Positions 1 through 9,471 of a DNA stretch of 64,000 bases are shown here, in pieces. Position 1 is the stretch's first letter. Each line of letters begins with the position of its first letter. The DNA is taken from NCBI GenBank assembly GCA_035571835.1, contig DATNBU010000029.1:248001-312000 (forward strand), given 5' to 3'. The position numbers and the translations under genes are program-made. Origin of the DNA: Candidatus Limnocylindrales bacterium. GTDB taxonomy: Bacteria; Desulfobacterota; Binatia; UBA1149; CAITLU01. The notes beneath the pieces were generated by a model that was given only the letters and a program-made list of their open reading frames with translations, did no database searches and was not told the origin of the DNA.

Positions 1-47
1 TCAGGCGAGCCGTTCCCTAGCTTGAGCGCTAGCCCAGGCGTTCCATA

Positions 48-67
48 GGCTCGCCGTCAGGCGAGCC
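48..67. other. Hairpin around thiolase stop codon
   Basis: An 8-bp perfect stem (GGCTCGCC / GGCGAGCC) with a 4-nt loop. The loop contains the thiolase stop codon on the minus strand. There is no T-run, so it is not a classical intrinsic terminator. The 15 bases covering stop and stem (57-71) recur exactly at 1-15, so the structure may be duplicated across the left window edge. Confidence 0.5.
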
Positions 68-1247
68 GTTCAATAATCGTCGCGTTCGCCATCCCGCCGC
101 CCTCGCACATCGTCTGCAGGCCGTAGCGGCCGCCGCTGCGCTCGAGCTGGTTGAGCAGCGTCGTCATCAGGCGCGCGCCGCTCGCTCCGAGAGGATGACC
201 GAGCGCGATCGCACCGCCGTTCGGATTGACCTTCGACATGTCGGCTTCGAGATCGCGCGCCCACGCGAGCACGACCGGCGCGAACGCCTCGTTGATCTCG
301 ACCGCATCGATGTCCGAGAGCTTCATGCCCGCGCGCTTGAGAACGTTGTGCGTGGCCGGAATCGGCGCGGTCAGCATGATGACCGGATCGCACGAGCCGA
401 GCGCGAACGCATGGAAGCGTGCGCGCGGCTTGAGGCCGAGCTCTTCGGCGCGCTTGCGCTCCATCACGAGCACGGCGGCGGCGCCATCGGTGATCTGGCT
501 CGAGTTGGCGGCGGTGATCATGCCGGTCTCCTCGAAGGCGGGCTTGAGCACGCCGAGCTTTTCGGCGGTCGAATCCGGACGGATGCCTTCATCGATCGTG
601 ATCATCTCTTTCTTGCCGTCGTCGTGCGTGCGCTCGATCGGAATGATCTCGTGCGCGAACCAGCCGTTGTCGGTCGCGCGCGCGGCGAGCTGGTGCGAGC
701 GTGCGGAGAACTCGTCGAGCTGCTCGCGCTTGAGTCCCCACTTCTTGCAGATCTCCTCGGCCGACAGACCCTGGTTCACGAGGCCGCCGCGACCGTAGAG
801 ATTGGCCTTCACGTATCGGTCGATCATCTTCGGGCCGAACGGTGCGCCGCCGACCATCGCGGTCGTGCCCATCGGCACGCGGCTCATCGACTCGACGCCG
901 GCGGCGATCACGCAGTCGTACGCGCCGGCCATCACGCCCTGCGCCGCAAAGTGAAGCGCCTGCTGGCTCGAGCCGCACTGCCGATCGACGGTAGTGCCGC
1001 AGACGGTTTCCGGAAGGCCCGCGGCAAGCGCCGCGTTGCGTGCAATGTTGAGACCCTGCTCGCCGACCTGCCCGACGCATCCCATGATGACGTCTTCGAT
1101 CAGCGACGGGTCGATGCCGGTGCGGTCGGCGAGCGCGCGGATCGGCTCGGCGGCCAGATCGACGGCATGCCATCCGGCCAGCGCTCCGTTCTTCTTGCCA
1201 CGACCGAGAGGAGTACGAATGGCGTCTACGATGACGGCTTCACGCAT
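57..1247 (-). CDS. Thiolase (acetyl-CoA acyltransferase family)
   Basis: 396-residue thiolase that condenses or cleaves acyl-CoA and acetyl-CoA, probably the last step of beta-oxidation. The nucleophilic Cys91 lies in VDRQCGSS. NEAFAPV, GHPLGASGAR and the C-terminal CEGGGMAN motif complete the active site, and the length is typical. The open frame extends upstream to 1343, but MREAVIVDAIRTP at 1247 is the classic family N-terminus and is preceded by a GGAGGA-like ribosome site. The upstream stretch holds two small GGCCGC hairpins (1298-1316, 1327-1341). The gene stands alone. Whether it is degradative or biosynthetic cannot be decided; absence of a neighbouring FadB-type gene leaves the substrate open. 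Confidence 0.93.
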   Translation of the reverse strand: MREAVIVDAIRTPLGRGKKNGALAGWHAVDLAAEPIRALADRTGIDPSLIEDVIMGCVGQVGEQGLNIARNAALAAGLPETVCGTTVDRQCGSSQQALHFAAQGVMAGAYDCVIAAGVESMSRVPMGTTAMVGGAPFGPKMIDRYVKANLYGRGGLVNQGLSAEEICKKWGLKREQLDEFSARSHQLAARATDNGWFAHEIIPIERTHDDGKKEMITIDEGIRPDSTAEKLGVLKPAFEETGMITAANSSQITDGAAAVLVMERKRAEELGLKPRARFHAFALGSCDPVIMLTAPIPATHNVLKRAGMKLSDIDAVEINEAFAPVVLAWARDLEADMSKVNPNGGAIALGHPLGASGARLMTTLLNQLERSGGRYGLQTMCEGGGMANATIIERLA

Positions 1248-1429
1248 GATGAAAATCCTCCAGCAGTTGTCCGGCCGGGCCGCCCGGCGCGTGTTGGATG
1301 GCCGCAACGCGGCCATCGGGGTTGGCGGCCGCGACGCGGCCATGAGGTTCAGCCGCTCAAGACGGCAGAAATAAGGATGGCCGGAAGAATGGCAAGATCT
1401 TGCAATACTTCAAACGGGCCACTGCGGGC

Positions 1430-3004
1430 TCAGCAGGCGGCCACCAGCCCATCCTTGCGGGACTCGGTGGCTGCAATGTATCCGCCGTCGATGCGCAGCG
1501 CGGCCTGCGCACCGCCGAACATCAGCGGCGGAGCGACCGAGACTTCGTGGCCCTTGTCCGCGAGCGCTTCGCGCACGGCTGGAGCAACGCCCTCTTCGAC
1601 CATGACTCCGCGGCCTTCGGTGACCTGCCAGCGCGGACCGTCGACGGCCGCCTGCGGATTCTGATTCCAGCCGAACATCCTCAGCACCATCTGCACGTGG
1701 CCCTGCGGCTGCATCGGTCCGCCCATCACGCCGAACGCGAGCAGCGGCTCGCCGCCGCGCGTGACGAAGCCGGGAATGATGGTGTGGAACGGACGCTTGC
1801 CGGGCCCGACGGCATTCGGATGTCCGGCGACGAGCGAGAAACCGCTCCCGCGATTCTGCAGGCTCATGCCGGTGCCGGGAACGACGATCCCCGATCCGAA
1901 CGCGAAGTAGTTCGACTGGATGTACGAGACCATCATGCCGCCTGCGTCGGCGGCACACAGATAGACCGTGTCTCCGGTGGCCGGTTTGCCGGCGGCAAAA
2001 TCCAGCGCGCGGCGCGGATCGATCTCGCGCGCGCGAGACGCAAGATAATCGTCGTCGACGAGATCGGCGGGACGCACCTTCATCGATGCCGGATCGGCGA
2101 CGGCACGATGCGTATCGGCGAACGCGAGCTTCATCGCCTCGATCTGAAGGTGCAGGCTCTCGGCCGAATCCGGCGCATGCTCGAGAACGCCCGTGTGCGA
2201 CAGGATCCCGAGCGCAGCGAGCGCGGCAATGCCTTGCCCGTTCGGCGGGATCTCGTGCACGCGCACGCCGCCGTAGTCCTTTTCGAGGAGCTCGACCCAG
2301 TCGGCGCGGTGATCGGCGAGATCCTGTGCGGTGAACAAGCCGCCGCCAGCGGCGGACGCCGCAGCGAACGCTTCGGCGAGGCGGCCGCGGTAGACGCTTT
2401 CGCCGCGCGTTTCGGCGACCTCGCGAAGGCTCGCGGCAAGATCAGGCAGCCGGACTCTCTCGCCCATGCGCGGCGCACGTCCGTTCGGAAGGAAAACGCG
2501 CGCGAATTCGTCGAGCCCGCCGTACAGACCGGCGACGGCAGACCACTGGCCTGCAATGACCGGCGAGACCAGGTATCCGCGCTCGGCGTAATCGATCGCC
2601 GGTTCGAAGAGTGTCTCGAACGGAAGGCTGCCGAACTTCTCCGACAGCTCGACCCATGCCGAAACGGCGCCGGGCACCGTGACGGCGCCCCACCCGAGCA
2701 TCGGCATGCGCTCGGCACCGGCGAAGCGCTCGATCGTCATTGCGCGCGGCGAACGTCCGGATGCGTTGAGCCCATGGAGAGCTCCATCCTTCGCGACGAT
2801 CGCGAACGCATCGCTGCCGAGTCCGTTGTTGACCGGCTCGACGACCACCAGTGCGATGGCTGCAGCGAGCGCGGCATCGACGGCATTGCCGCCGCGCCGG
2901 ATCATAGAAAGACCTGCCTGCGATGCGAGCGGCTGCGACGTCGCGACGACGTTCTCTGCGAGCACCGGCATCCGCCGCGACAGATACGGAAAGTCGCTGC
3001 TCAC
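1430..3004 (-). CDS. Gamma-glutamyltransferase-family Ntn hydrolase
   Basis: 524-residue member of the gamma-glutamyltranspeptidase family, an autoprocessing N-terminal-nucleophile enzyme acting on gamma-glutamyl or related amides. The predicted cleavage site and nucleophile is Thr346 in GDTVYL, which would give chains of about 345 and 179 residues. RRGGNAVDAA near residue 36 and the late GGPMQPQGH segment are family hallmarks. No signal peptide is visible, unlike periplasmic Ggt, so a cytoplasmic amidohydrolase (oxamate-hydrolase-like branch) is possible. The GTG start overlaps the stop of the upstream GNAT gene by 4 bp, so the two are translationally coupled. Confidence 0.88.
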   Translation of the reverse strand: MSSDFPYLSRRMPVLAENVVATSQPLASQAGLSMIRRGGNAVDAALAAAIALVVVEPVNNGLGSDAFAIVAKDGALHGLNASGRSPRAMTIERFAGAERMPMLGWGAVTVPGAVSAWVELSEKFGSLPFETLFEPAIDYAERGYLVSPVIAGQWSAVAGLYGGLDEFARVFLPNGRAPRMGERVRLPDLAASLREVAETRGESVYRGRLAEAFAAASAAGGGLFTAQDLADHRADWVELLEKDYGGVRVHEIPPNGQGIAALAALGILSHTGVLEHAPDSAESLHLQIEAMKLAFADTHRAVADPASMKVRPADLVDDDYLASRAREIDPRRALDFAAGKPATGDTVYLCAADAGGMMVSYIQSNYFAFGSGIVVPGTGMSLQNRGSGFSLVAGHPNAVGPGKRPFHTIIPGFVTRGGEPLLAFGVMGGPMQPQGHVQMVLRMFGWNQNPQAAVDGPRWQVTEGRGVMVEEGVAPAVREALADKGHEVSVAPPLMFGGAQAALRIDGGYIAATESRKDGLVAAC

Positions 3005-3669
3005 GGCGTCGGCCGCCGCCCGCGCATCGGGCCCGCGTCGCGCCCGCCGATGGAACGCGCATCGCGCTTCATGCGATAGACCACCGGCCCATCCTTCGGC
3101 ATGGCAAGCGGCGCGACCACTTCGAATCCGAAGCGCTCGTAGTACGGAACGTTCTCGATGCGCGACGCTTCGAGATAGGCGGCGTAGCCGCCGGCGTCGC
3201 AGCGCTCGAGGACCGGGCGCAGCAGCGACGTGCCGACGCCGTTCTTCTGCCGCGACGGATCGGTGCCGAGCACCGACAGATACCAGTGCGGCTCGTCCGG
3301 ATGCAGTGTCGCCATCGGTGCCATTCCGCGGGCGATCAATCCCGCGCGCGTGCCGAATACCGGCAGCACCCGAAATACGAACGCGAGCAGCTCCACCAGG
3401 CTCGGGCCCCCCTCACGCGGAGGGTCCCACATTGCGACGCCGGAGAAGTCCGGGGTCGTGTAGACGACGCCGTGCTTGCCGTAGATCGCGAGGACCCGTT
3501 CGAACAGTCGCCGCTGGCGCTCGTAGCGACCGGCCGCGTCGGGAAACAGCCACAGATGAAAGGGATCGGAAGCGAACGCGCGAACCAGTGTCTCGGCGAG
3601 TCGGGGGAAGTCGGCCGAGGTTGCCGGCCTCAGGCCAGGTCCAGCGGCGGGTAGATCGGGACGCAGCAC
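3001..3669 (-). CDS. GNAT-family N-acetyltransferase
   Basis: 222-residue GNAT acetyltransferase. The N-terminus (LRPATSADFPRLAETL) is the usual first strand and helix. The acetyl-CoA loop is degenerate around RQKNGVGTSLLRPVLE, and the C-terminal ASRIENVPYYERFGFEV block closes the fold. The substrate is unknown. It is the first gene of a two-gene unit with the downstream gamma-glutamyltransferase-like enzyme (GTGA overlap), which hints at a linked amino-acid or peptide modification. The GTG start lies inside a 10-bp inverted repeat (3666-3699). Confidence 0.8.
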   Translation of the reverse strand: MLRPDLPAAGPGLRPATSADFPRLAETLVRAFASDPFHLWLFPDAAGRYERQRRLFERVLAIYGKHGVVYTTPDFSGVAMWDPPREGGPSLVELLAFVFRVLPVFGTRAGLIARGMAPMATLHPDEPHWYLSVLGTDPSRQKNGVGTSLLRPVLERCDAGGYAAYLEASRIENVPYYERFGFEVVAPLAMPKDGPVVYRMKRDARSIGGRDAGPMRGRRPTP

Positions 3670-3699
3670 GGCGCGACCGATCTAGCGGCCGCGCCGTGC
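3666..3699. promoter_or_regulatory. Inverted repeat in divergent promoter region
   Basis: A perfect 10-bp inverted repeat (GCACGGCGCG and complement) with a 14-nt spacer, between the divergent GNAT and SDR genes. It overlaps the GNAT start codon. It could be an operator or an mRNA hairpin limiting GNAT translation; position is the only support. Confidence 0.35.
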
Positions 3700-3768
3700 A
3701 AGTGGTAGCGGACCGGCTCCGCAACTTTTTGCCTGGCGTCCTGCCGACGCTCGATCCGGAGGAAATCA

Positions 3769-4554
3769 ATGTCCACTTCCGCTCTCGCCATGGTCACCGG
3801 TGCTTCATCGGGTATCGGCAAATCGTTTGCGCAGGCGCTCGCGGCGCGCGGCACCGACCTGATTCTCGTCGCTCGCAACAAGAGCCGCCTCGACGAGCTC
3901 GCCGCCGAGCTGCGAAGCCGGCACGGCCGCGACATCAGCGTGCTGATCGCCGACCTCGAAAAACCTGAAGAGCTCGCACAGGTCGAGAAACGGCTTCACG
4001 ACGATGCCCGCATCGATCTGCTGGTCAATAACGCCGGCTACGGCGTGACCGGGAACTTCGCGGACCTGCCGGTCGATCACAGCCAGGGACAGATCGAGTG
4101 CAACGTCATCGCGCTCACGCGCCTGTCCCATGCAGCGCTCACGACCATGCGGACGTCGCGGCGCGGCGGCATCATCAACATTGCGTCGGGCGCCGCTTTC
4201 GTGCCGACGCCGCAGATCTCGGTCTACTGCGCAACCAAGGCCTACGTCGTCAATTTCTCGCTCGCGCTCAACGAAGAGACCAAGCCGTACGGCGTACGCT
4301 GCATGGTCGTCTGCCCCGGGTTTACCCGCACCGAGTTCCAGTCGCGCGCCAACTACGACACCAGCTCGATGCCGTCGTTCGTCTGGCAGACGGCCGACGA
4401 CGTCGTGCGCGAATCGCTGGCGGCCTACGACAAGGGCGAAGCCATGCTGGTGCCGGGCTTCCAGAACAAGGTGTCGATGATGCTGACCAGCGTCATCCCG
4501 AAGACGCTGCTGGTCTCGCTCGCAGGCCGGTTCGGAAAGCAGCCGGTGAACTGA
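3769..4554 (+). CDS. Short-chain dehydrogenase/reductase
   Basis: 261-residue NAD(P)-dependent SDR. The Rossmann glycine motif is TGASSGIGK near residue 10, NNAGYG follows near 87, and the catalytic Tyr-Lys pair is in YCATKAY with a Ser about 13 residues earlier. An ARNK after the second strand suggests NADP preference. The ATG is preceded by GGAGGA at 3758-3763, a strong ribosome site. The C-terminal end resembles SDRs annotated as ketoacyl or sterol-type reductases. The substrate is unknown and the gene is monocistronic. Confidence 0.88.
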   Translation: MSTSALAMVTGASSGIGKSFAQALAARGTDLILVARNKSRLDELAAELRSRHGRDISVLIADLEKPEELAQVEKRLHDDARIDLLVNNAGYGVTGNFADLPVDHSQGQIECNVIALTRLSHAALTTMRTSRRGGIINIASGAAFVPTPQISVYCATKAYVVNFSLALNEETKPYGVRCMVVCPGFTRTEFQSRANYDTSSMPSFVWQTADDVVRESLAAYDKGEAMLVPGFQNKVSMMLTSVIPKTLLVSLAGRFGKQPVN

Positions 4555-4660
4555 ACAGGTCCTAAATCAATCCAACGTCAGAACTCTCCGCGCGTGTCGA
4601 TTCGCGGAAAGAATCGACAGGCTCTGGTTAACGAGCCCGGAACTGTAGTTCTATTGCAGC

Positions 4661-6565
4661 GTGATCCGGGGGCCACGCACCAACGACGCCGCGGTCCGCA
4701 GCGACGCAGGGAGCTCGCTCTTCCTGCGCCTGGTTCTTCCATTCCTGCTGACGCTTTCCTGCCTGTTCGGCATCTCGGTCGCGGGCATGACCGTGCTGTC
4801 GGCGGTGCGCGCGTACGTCGGCGGAGAAGCGCTGTGGTCGAAGGCACAAAAGGAAGCCGTCTACCATTTGATCCGCTACGCGTCGTCACACGACCGCGAC
4901 GAGTTCGACAAATATCGCGTCGCCCTCTCCGTACCGGAGGGTGACCGGAAGGCGCGCGTCGAGCTCGACAAGCCGGAGCCGGATTACGCGCTCGCACGCC
5001 AGGGTTTCCTCGAAGGCCGCAACGATCCGGCCGACGTTGACGGCATGATCGGTCTGTTCCGCCGCCTTCGTCACGTCGCGCTCGTCGACCGGTCGATCGC
5101 GATCTGGGAGGAAGCCGACGTTCATATCGCCGAGCTTTCAAGACTGGCCGATCGCCTGCAGGCCGAAGTCGAGAGGACTCCGCCGGATCGTGTCCGCATC
5201 GACGCCGCGCTTGCGGCGATCGATCGCGAGGCCGGCATCCTGACGCCGCTCGAAGATGCGTTCTCGTATTCTTTCGGACAGGCGGCGCGCGAGGTCGGCC
5301 GATGGCTGCTCGCGCTGCTCGCGCTCGCGACGGTGCTGCTCACGACCTGCGTAGTCTGGTTCTGCCGCGTCGTGCTTCGCGAACGCGAGCGGCACCAGCA
5401 GGCGCTGCGCGAGAGCGAGGAGCGCTACCGCACGTTCTTCGAAACCAGCATCGATGCGGTGATTCTCGGACGGCCGGACGGCGTCGTCGAAGCCGTCAAT
5501 GCGGCGGCCTGCCGCATGTTCGGATTCGACGCGAGCGAGCCGGGCGGCGGCGCAGCGGATGCGTTTCGGGACTCGCTGTTCGACTCGATCCGGTCTGCGA
5601 TGGCGGAAACCGTGCAGAGCGGCCGTTTCGGCGGGCAGTCGTCGTTTTCGCGCAGGGACGGCACGACGTTCGACGGAGAGGTCGCTGCCTGCCTGTTCAC
5701 GGACTCGAGCGGGCATCAGAAGACGAGCGTCGTCGTACGCGACATCAGCGCCCGTCTTCGCGCCGAGCAGGAGATCCGCCGGCTCAATGCAACGCTCGAA
5801 GGGCGGGTCGCCGCGCGGACCGCAGAGCTCGAAGCCGCCAATCGCGAGCTCCTGGTGTTCAACCGCGAGCTCGAATCGTTCTGCTACTCGGTTTCCCACG
5901 ATCTGCGGCTGCCGCTGCGTTCGATGAACGGGTTCAGCCAGCTGCTGCTGTCGGACTACGGCGCGGTGCTCGACATGCGTGGACAGAACTACCTGCAGAG
6001 CGTCCAGCGCGCATGCCGCAGAATGGGAAGGCTCATCGACGATCTTCTGAATCTCAGCCGCTACACGCGCCAGAAGCTGGTGCCGCAGGTCCTCGACCTC
6101 CGCGCCATTGCCGAGGAAGTCATCGACGAGCTGCGCGCCGAGCACCCCGGCGGCAACGTCGAGGTCGACATCTCGATGAACGGGCACAGCACGACATGCG
6201 GCGACGGCACGCTGGTGCGCGTGCTTCTTCGCCATCTGCTGGCCAATGCGTGGAAATTCTCTGCGGGAACCGAGCGCCCCCGAATCGAGTTCGCAGCGGA
6301 AGCGGACGGTGGCGAGGCGGTTTATTTCGTGCGCGACAACGGCTGCGGATTCGACATGGCCTACGCGGACAAGCTGTTCCGCATCTTCAATCGCCTCCAT
6401 GCCGTCGACGAGTTCGAGGGGACCGGAATCGGGCTGTCGATCGTGCAGCGCATCGTGATGCGTCATGGAGGAAGGGTCTGGGCGCAGAGCGTTCCCCAAC
6501 AGGGAGCGACATTCTACTTTACGCTGGGCGCGTCAGGTGAGGCCGAGATGGCGGCGAGCGCCTAG
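4661..6565 (+). CDS. Membrane PAS-domain sensor histidine kinase
   Basis: 634-residue two-component kinase. A first transmembrane helix (about 22-48), a roughly 160-residue extracytoplasmic sensor and a second helix (about 210-235) precede a PAS domain (about 250-365) and a short coiled coil. The dimerisation/phosphoacceptor domain has His413 in SVSHDLRLPL. The ATPase domain has N-box LLANAWKFSA, G1 DNGCGFDM and G2 GTGIGLSI. This layout resembles bacteriophytochrome/Cph1-type output kinases. The start is GTG with no strong ribosome site. No response regulator is adjacent, so it is an orphan kinase; the receiver at 47.6 kb is too far away to pair with confidence. Confidence 0.9.
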   Translation: MIRGPRTNDAAVRSDAGSSLFLRLVLPFLLTLSCLFGISVAGMTVLSAVRAYVGGEALWSKAQKEAVYHLIRYASSHDRDEFDKYRVALSVPEGDRKARVELDKPEPDYALARQGFLEGRNDPADVDGMIGLFRRLRHVALVDRSIAIWEEADVHIAELSRLADRLQAEVERTPPDRVRIDAALAAIDREAGILTPLEDAFSYSFGQAAREVGRWLLALLALATVLLTTCVVWFCRVVLRERERHQQALRESEERYRTFFETSIDAVILGRPDGVVEAVNAAACRMFGFDASEPGGGAADAFRDSLFDSIRSAMAETVQSGRFGGQSSFSRRDGTTFDGEVAACLFTDSSGHQKTSVVVRDISARLRAEQEIRRLNATLEGRVAARTAELEAANRELLVFNRELESFCYSVSHDLRLPLRSMNGFSQLLLSDYGAVLDMRGQNYLQSVQRACRRMGRLIDDLLNLSRYTRQKLVPQVLDLRAIAEEVIDELRAEHPGGNVEVDISMNGHSTTCGDGTLVRVLLRHLLANAWKFSAGTERPRIEFAAEADGGEAVYFVRDNGCGFDMAYADKLFRIFNRLHAVDEFEGTGIGLSIVQRIVMRHGGRVWAQSVPQQGATFYFTLGASGEAEMAASA

Positions 6566-6686
6566 CGAATTTTCCGCATGGACTGGGCACCGCCCTCAAG
6601 GCATACAGTGGACGCGCGCTGACCTCGCGCGACGCCCGGAGCTCGAGCCGTTCCGGGCATCATCAGTCTCGATCCGGGAGGAACCA

Positions 6687-9377
6687 ATGAACCGTACGCC
6701 CACCGCATTCCTGCGGCTTACTCTTGCCGCCTTCGTCGCCATGTTCGCCGCCGGGCTCGCCCGCGCGGACGTCCAGACGCCGGATCAGCAGAAATGCATC
6801 ACGTCGCTCAACAAATCCGGAGCCAAGGTCGCTGCGGCGCAGGGAAAAGCCGACATCGCGTGCGTGAAGAACGCCGCCAAGGGCGACGAGCTCAATGCGA
6901 CGGCGTGCCTGACCGCCGATAACGGCGGCAAAGTCGCCACCGCCGCCGGCAAGGTCGGCGATGCATTCGGCAAGTCGTGCGGCACGCTGCCGGATTTCGG
7001 ACCGACCAGCGCAACGACAGTCTCCGACGCCGCCAAAGACAACACGGTCGATCTCGCGACCAGCCTGTTCGGCGCCGACGTGACCTCCGCCGTAGTGCTG
7101 TCGAGCGCCGATTCGGCCGGCGCCAAGTGCCAGGCGGCAATCGTCGCCAGCGCGCAGAAGATGGCCAACACGATCGTCAAGGAATTCAATGCCTGCAAAG
7201 CGGCGGGGCTCAAGGCCGCCACGATCGATTCCGCCAGTGCGCTGCGTGACTGCCTCGATACGGCGAGCGCCGATCTCAAGGGCAAGATCGAAGGCGCCGC
7301 ATCGAAGGTGGACGACAGCGTGAGCGACAAGTGCGCAGGGCTCGATCTCGATGCGCTGCTCCCCGGATTCTGTCAGGGATTCACGCAGCCCGAGCTTTGC
7401 ATTGCCGCACGCGCGCGCTGCAGCGCATGTACGATCGTCGACGGCATGGACTCGCTCGGCGCGGTCTGCGACCGCTTCGATGATGGAGTGGTTTCCAACG
7501 GCACGTGCTCGGAGACGCTGCTGGCAACCGAGCGCGTCTCGATTCCGGACGGCGTCGAGCCGGCCAACACGCCGGGCTCGCCGGGAGTCGTCGTGACCAA
7601 CCCGAAACTGCTCACGCAGTTTCCGCCGAGCGGACCGAACCTGAACAGCGCCGAATACGTGCGCTGGCGGCTGAACGGGCCCGACGTCGCTCCGGACGCG
7701 ATCCTGATCCTGGTGCCGGGCTTCGGATCGGGCGTCAATCCGCTGCGTACGCTGGCGGAAAACGTGATCCCGAAGATTCTCGCGGACAAGGGAATTCGCC
7801 TCGAAGTGTGGGCGTTCTCGCGGCGCGACGATCTGCTCGAGGATCGCGAAGGCATCCAGATCGCGGTCGCAGAAAAGGACGTCGCGATCGCGCAGGACTG
7901 GTACTACGGCGCGGAGCTCGGCCTGACGCTGCATCCGTCGCTCGTGGCCGGTCCCAACCGCCGCGCGGTGTTCTACGACTCGCACGCCGACATTCCGTTC
8001 CTTGCCAACTTCACGCCGCAGGTGTTCTCGCGCGACATCGACGCCGTCGTCGATGCGGCGCTGGCCGTCACACCCAACGTGTATCTCGGCGGCCATTCGG
8101 CCGGCACCGGGTTTGCCGCGCGCTACGCGTCGACCAACTTCAACCTGAGCGGAGTCGGTCCGGCCGATCCGGGCTATGCGAAGCTTCGAGGCATCGTGCT
8201 GTTCGAAGGCGGCGGCGGCTCGACCGCGGCGTCGGCGCCTCTGAGCGCAGATTCGATCGACCGTATCATCGCGAAAGCCGACGGCGGCCTGTTCGGTGCG
8301 GTTCGCGACAACGCGCCCCGCTGCGTCGACGGCACCACGCCTTGCACGATCGACACCGAAGCAGCCGACTGCATCGGGCAGGTTCCGCCCAAGTGCACGC
8401 TGCCGACGACGTCGTACACGAGCATCGGCGGTCTGCAGCCGCAGATCTACGCCGCCGGCGAAGTCGGCGCCGTTCAGGCCATCAAGGATCCCGAGCATGG
8501 CCAGGTCATCATCCAGGTCGACCAGGGATCGCCCGGCAACAACGCGGTCAGCGTCGTGCCGGGGCTTTCGCTGCTGCAGCCGCCGCTGGTTCCGGCCGCA
8601 ACCGTCGAAGGCCTGTTCGGAATCTTCCTCGACGACGACGGGCCGAATGCGAATGTTCTGTCACCGGCGCTCGCGACGTCGATGGGTGAGCCCGGCGGAA
8701 CCGTCGGTGGTCTGGCCGTATGGAAGGACATCGATGGAGACGGATTCATCACGAGCGCGGTCCGGCCCGACAATGGACCGGCGCCGACGACCCTGCCCGG
8801 CGGACACTGGGGAAAGGAAGTCGAGGTCACGCGCATCGACCGCCACATCCTGACGTTCATCGCAGGCGGAGAGAATGCGAGCGACTGGTACTACGCAGGC
8901 TCCGGCCTTTCGACGACCAGTGTCAGCGGAATCTGCACGGCGGGAAACTGCACGGTTGGAAAGGCCGGAACATGCGCGACCAACGGCGACTGCTCGCAGT
9001 CGATCAACCTCGATTCGTCGGCGCTGTCGGCCACGCGTCCGGACATTGCGAACCTGACGCAGGCGCCGAACATCAACGTTCCCGTCATCAACTTCGGCGG
9101 CAGCAACGGCCTCACGCCGGTCCCCGGTCTGTACACCGCGTTCGGCCAGAGCATTGCGACCTGCACGGCGCCGAGCTGCAACGGTTCGACGCCGCGCGTG
9201 GTCGATGCGGCAGTGCCGAACCCTGCGTTTCCGACGTTCGGCGGCATCGCCGGCGGCTTCGAGGTGTACATCAGCGAAGGCTATGCACACGTCGACGTGA
9301 TCACGGCCGAAGACACCGAGGACAATCTGATTCCGGAGCGGCTCGACGACTTCCTCGAGAGGAACCTCGTCCCGTAA
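6687..9377 (+). CDS. Secreted Cys-rich alpha/beta-hydrolase-like protein
   Basis: 896 residues starting at an ATG behind GGGAGGA (6676-6682); the open frame upstream of it looks non-coding. A Sec signal peptide ends near ADVQT (about residue 25). Residues 26-260 form an Ala/Lys-rich helical region with paired cysteines, followed by a Cys cluster (CIAARARCSACT). The catalytic region has the nucleophile elbow GGHSAG with Ser471, suggesting an esterase/lipase fold. The C-terminal third carries C-x-x-x-G-D-C type modules (CATNGDCSQ). It is probably cell-surface or extracellular. Function is not recognised beyond the hydrolase elbow. The N-terminal style is shared with the gene at 61996. Confidence 0.72.
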   Translation: MNRTPTAFLRLTLAAFVAMFAAGLARADVQTPDQQKCITSLNKSGAKVAAAQGKADIACVKNAAKGDELNATACLTADNGGKVATAAGKVGDAFGKSCGTLPDFGPTSATTVSDAAKDNTVDLATSLFGADVTSAVVLSSADSAGAKCQAAIVASAQKMANTIVKEFNACKAAGLKAATIDSASALRDCLDTASADLKGKIEGAASKVDDSVSDKCAGLDLDALLPGFCQGFTQPELCIAARARCSACTIVDGMDSLGAVCDRFDDGVVSNGTCSETLLATERVSIPDGVEPANTPGSPGVVVTNPKLLTQFPPSGPNLNSAEYVRWRLNGPDVAPDAILILVPGFGSGVNPLRTLAENVIPKILADKGIRLEVWAFSRRDDLLEDREGIQIAVAEKDVAIAQDWYYGAELGLTLHPSLVAGPNRRAVFYDSHADIPFLANFTPQVFSRDIDAVVDAALAVTPNVYLGGHSAGTGFAARYASTNFNLSGVGPADPGYAKLRGIVLFEGGGGSTAASAPLSADSIDRIIAKADGGLFGAVRDNAPRCVDGTTPCTIDTEAADCIGQVPPKCTLPTTSYTSIGGLQPQIYAAGEVGAVQAIKDPEHGQVIIQVDQGSPGNNAVSVVPGLSLLQPPLVPAATVEGLFGIFLDDDGPNANVLSPALATSMGEPGGTVGGLAVWKDIDGDGFITSAVRPDNGPAPTTLPGGHWGKEVEVTRIDRHILTFIAGGENASDWYYAGSGLSTTSVSGICTAGNCTVGKAGTCATNGDCSQSINLDSSALSATRPDIANLTQAPNINVPVINFGGSNGLTPVPGLYTAFGQSIATCTAPSCNGSTPRVVDAAVPNPAFPTFGGIAGGFEVYISEGYAHVDVITAEDTEDNLIPERLDDFLERNLVP

Positions 9378-9385
9378 CATCGAGC

Positions 9386-9433
9386 CTTCGCTACGGCGGG
9401 CTGCGAACAAGCGCAGCCCGCCGGTCAGCGAAG
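9386..9433. terminator. Bidirectional hairpin between convergent genes
   Basis: A long hairpin: 12 bp of CGGCGGGCTGCG pairs with its complement across a short AACAA-type loop, flanked by a further 7-bp pair (CTTCGCT/AGCGAAG). It begins 9 bp after the hydrolase stop and lies 38 bp beyond the convergent GT-C stop. No T-run is present, as often in GC-rich genomes. Confidence 0.65.
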
Positions 9434-9471
9434 GCGACCGTCACGAAGGCGGCTGTCCGCGGCCCCGACCA

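Noticed and set aside
4661-6565. Bacteriophytochrome
   Set aside because: The output half resembles Cph1-type kinases, but there are no GAF/PHY domains; the sensor is a membrane-bounded periplasmic loop plus a PAS domain.
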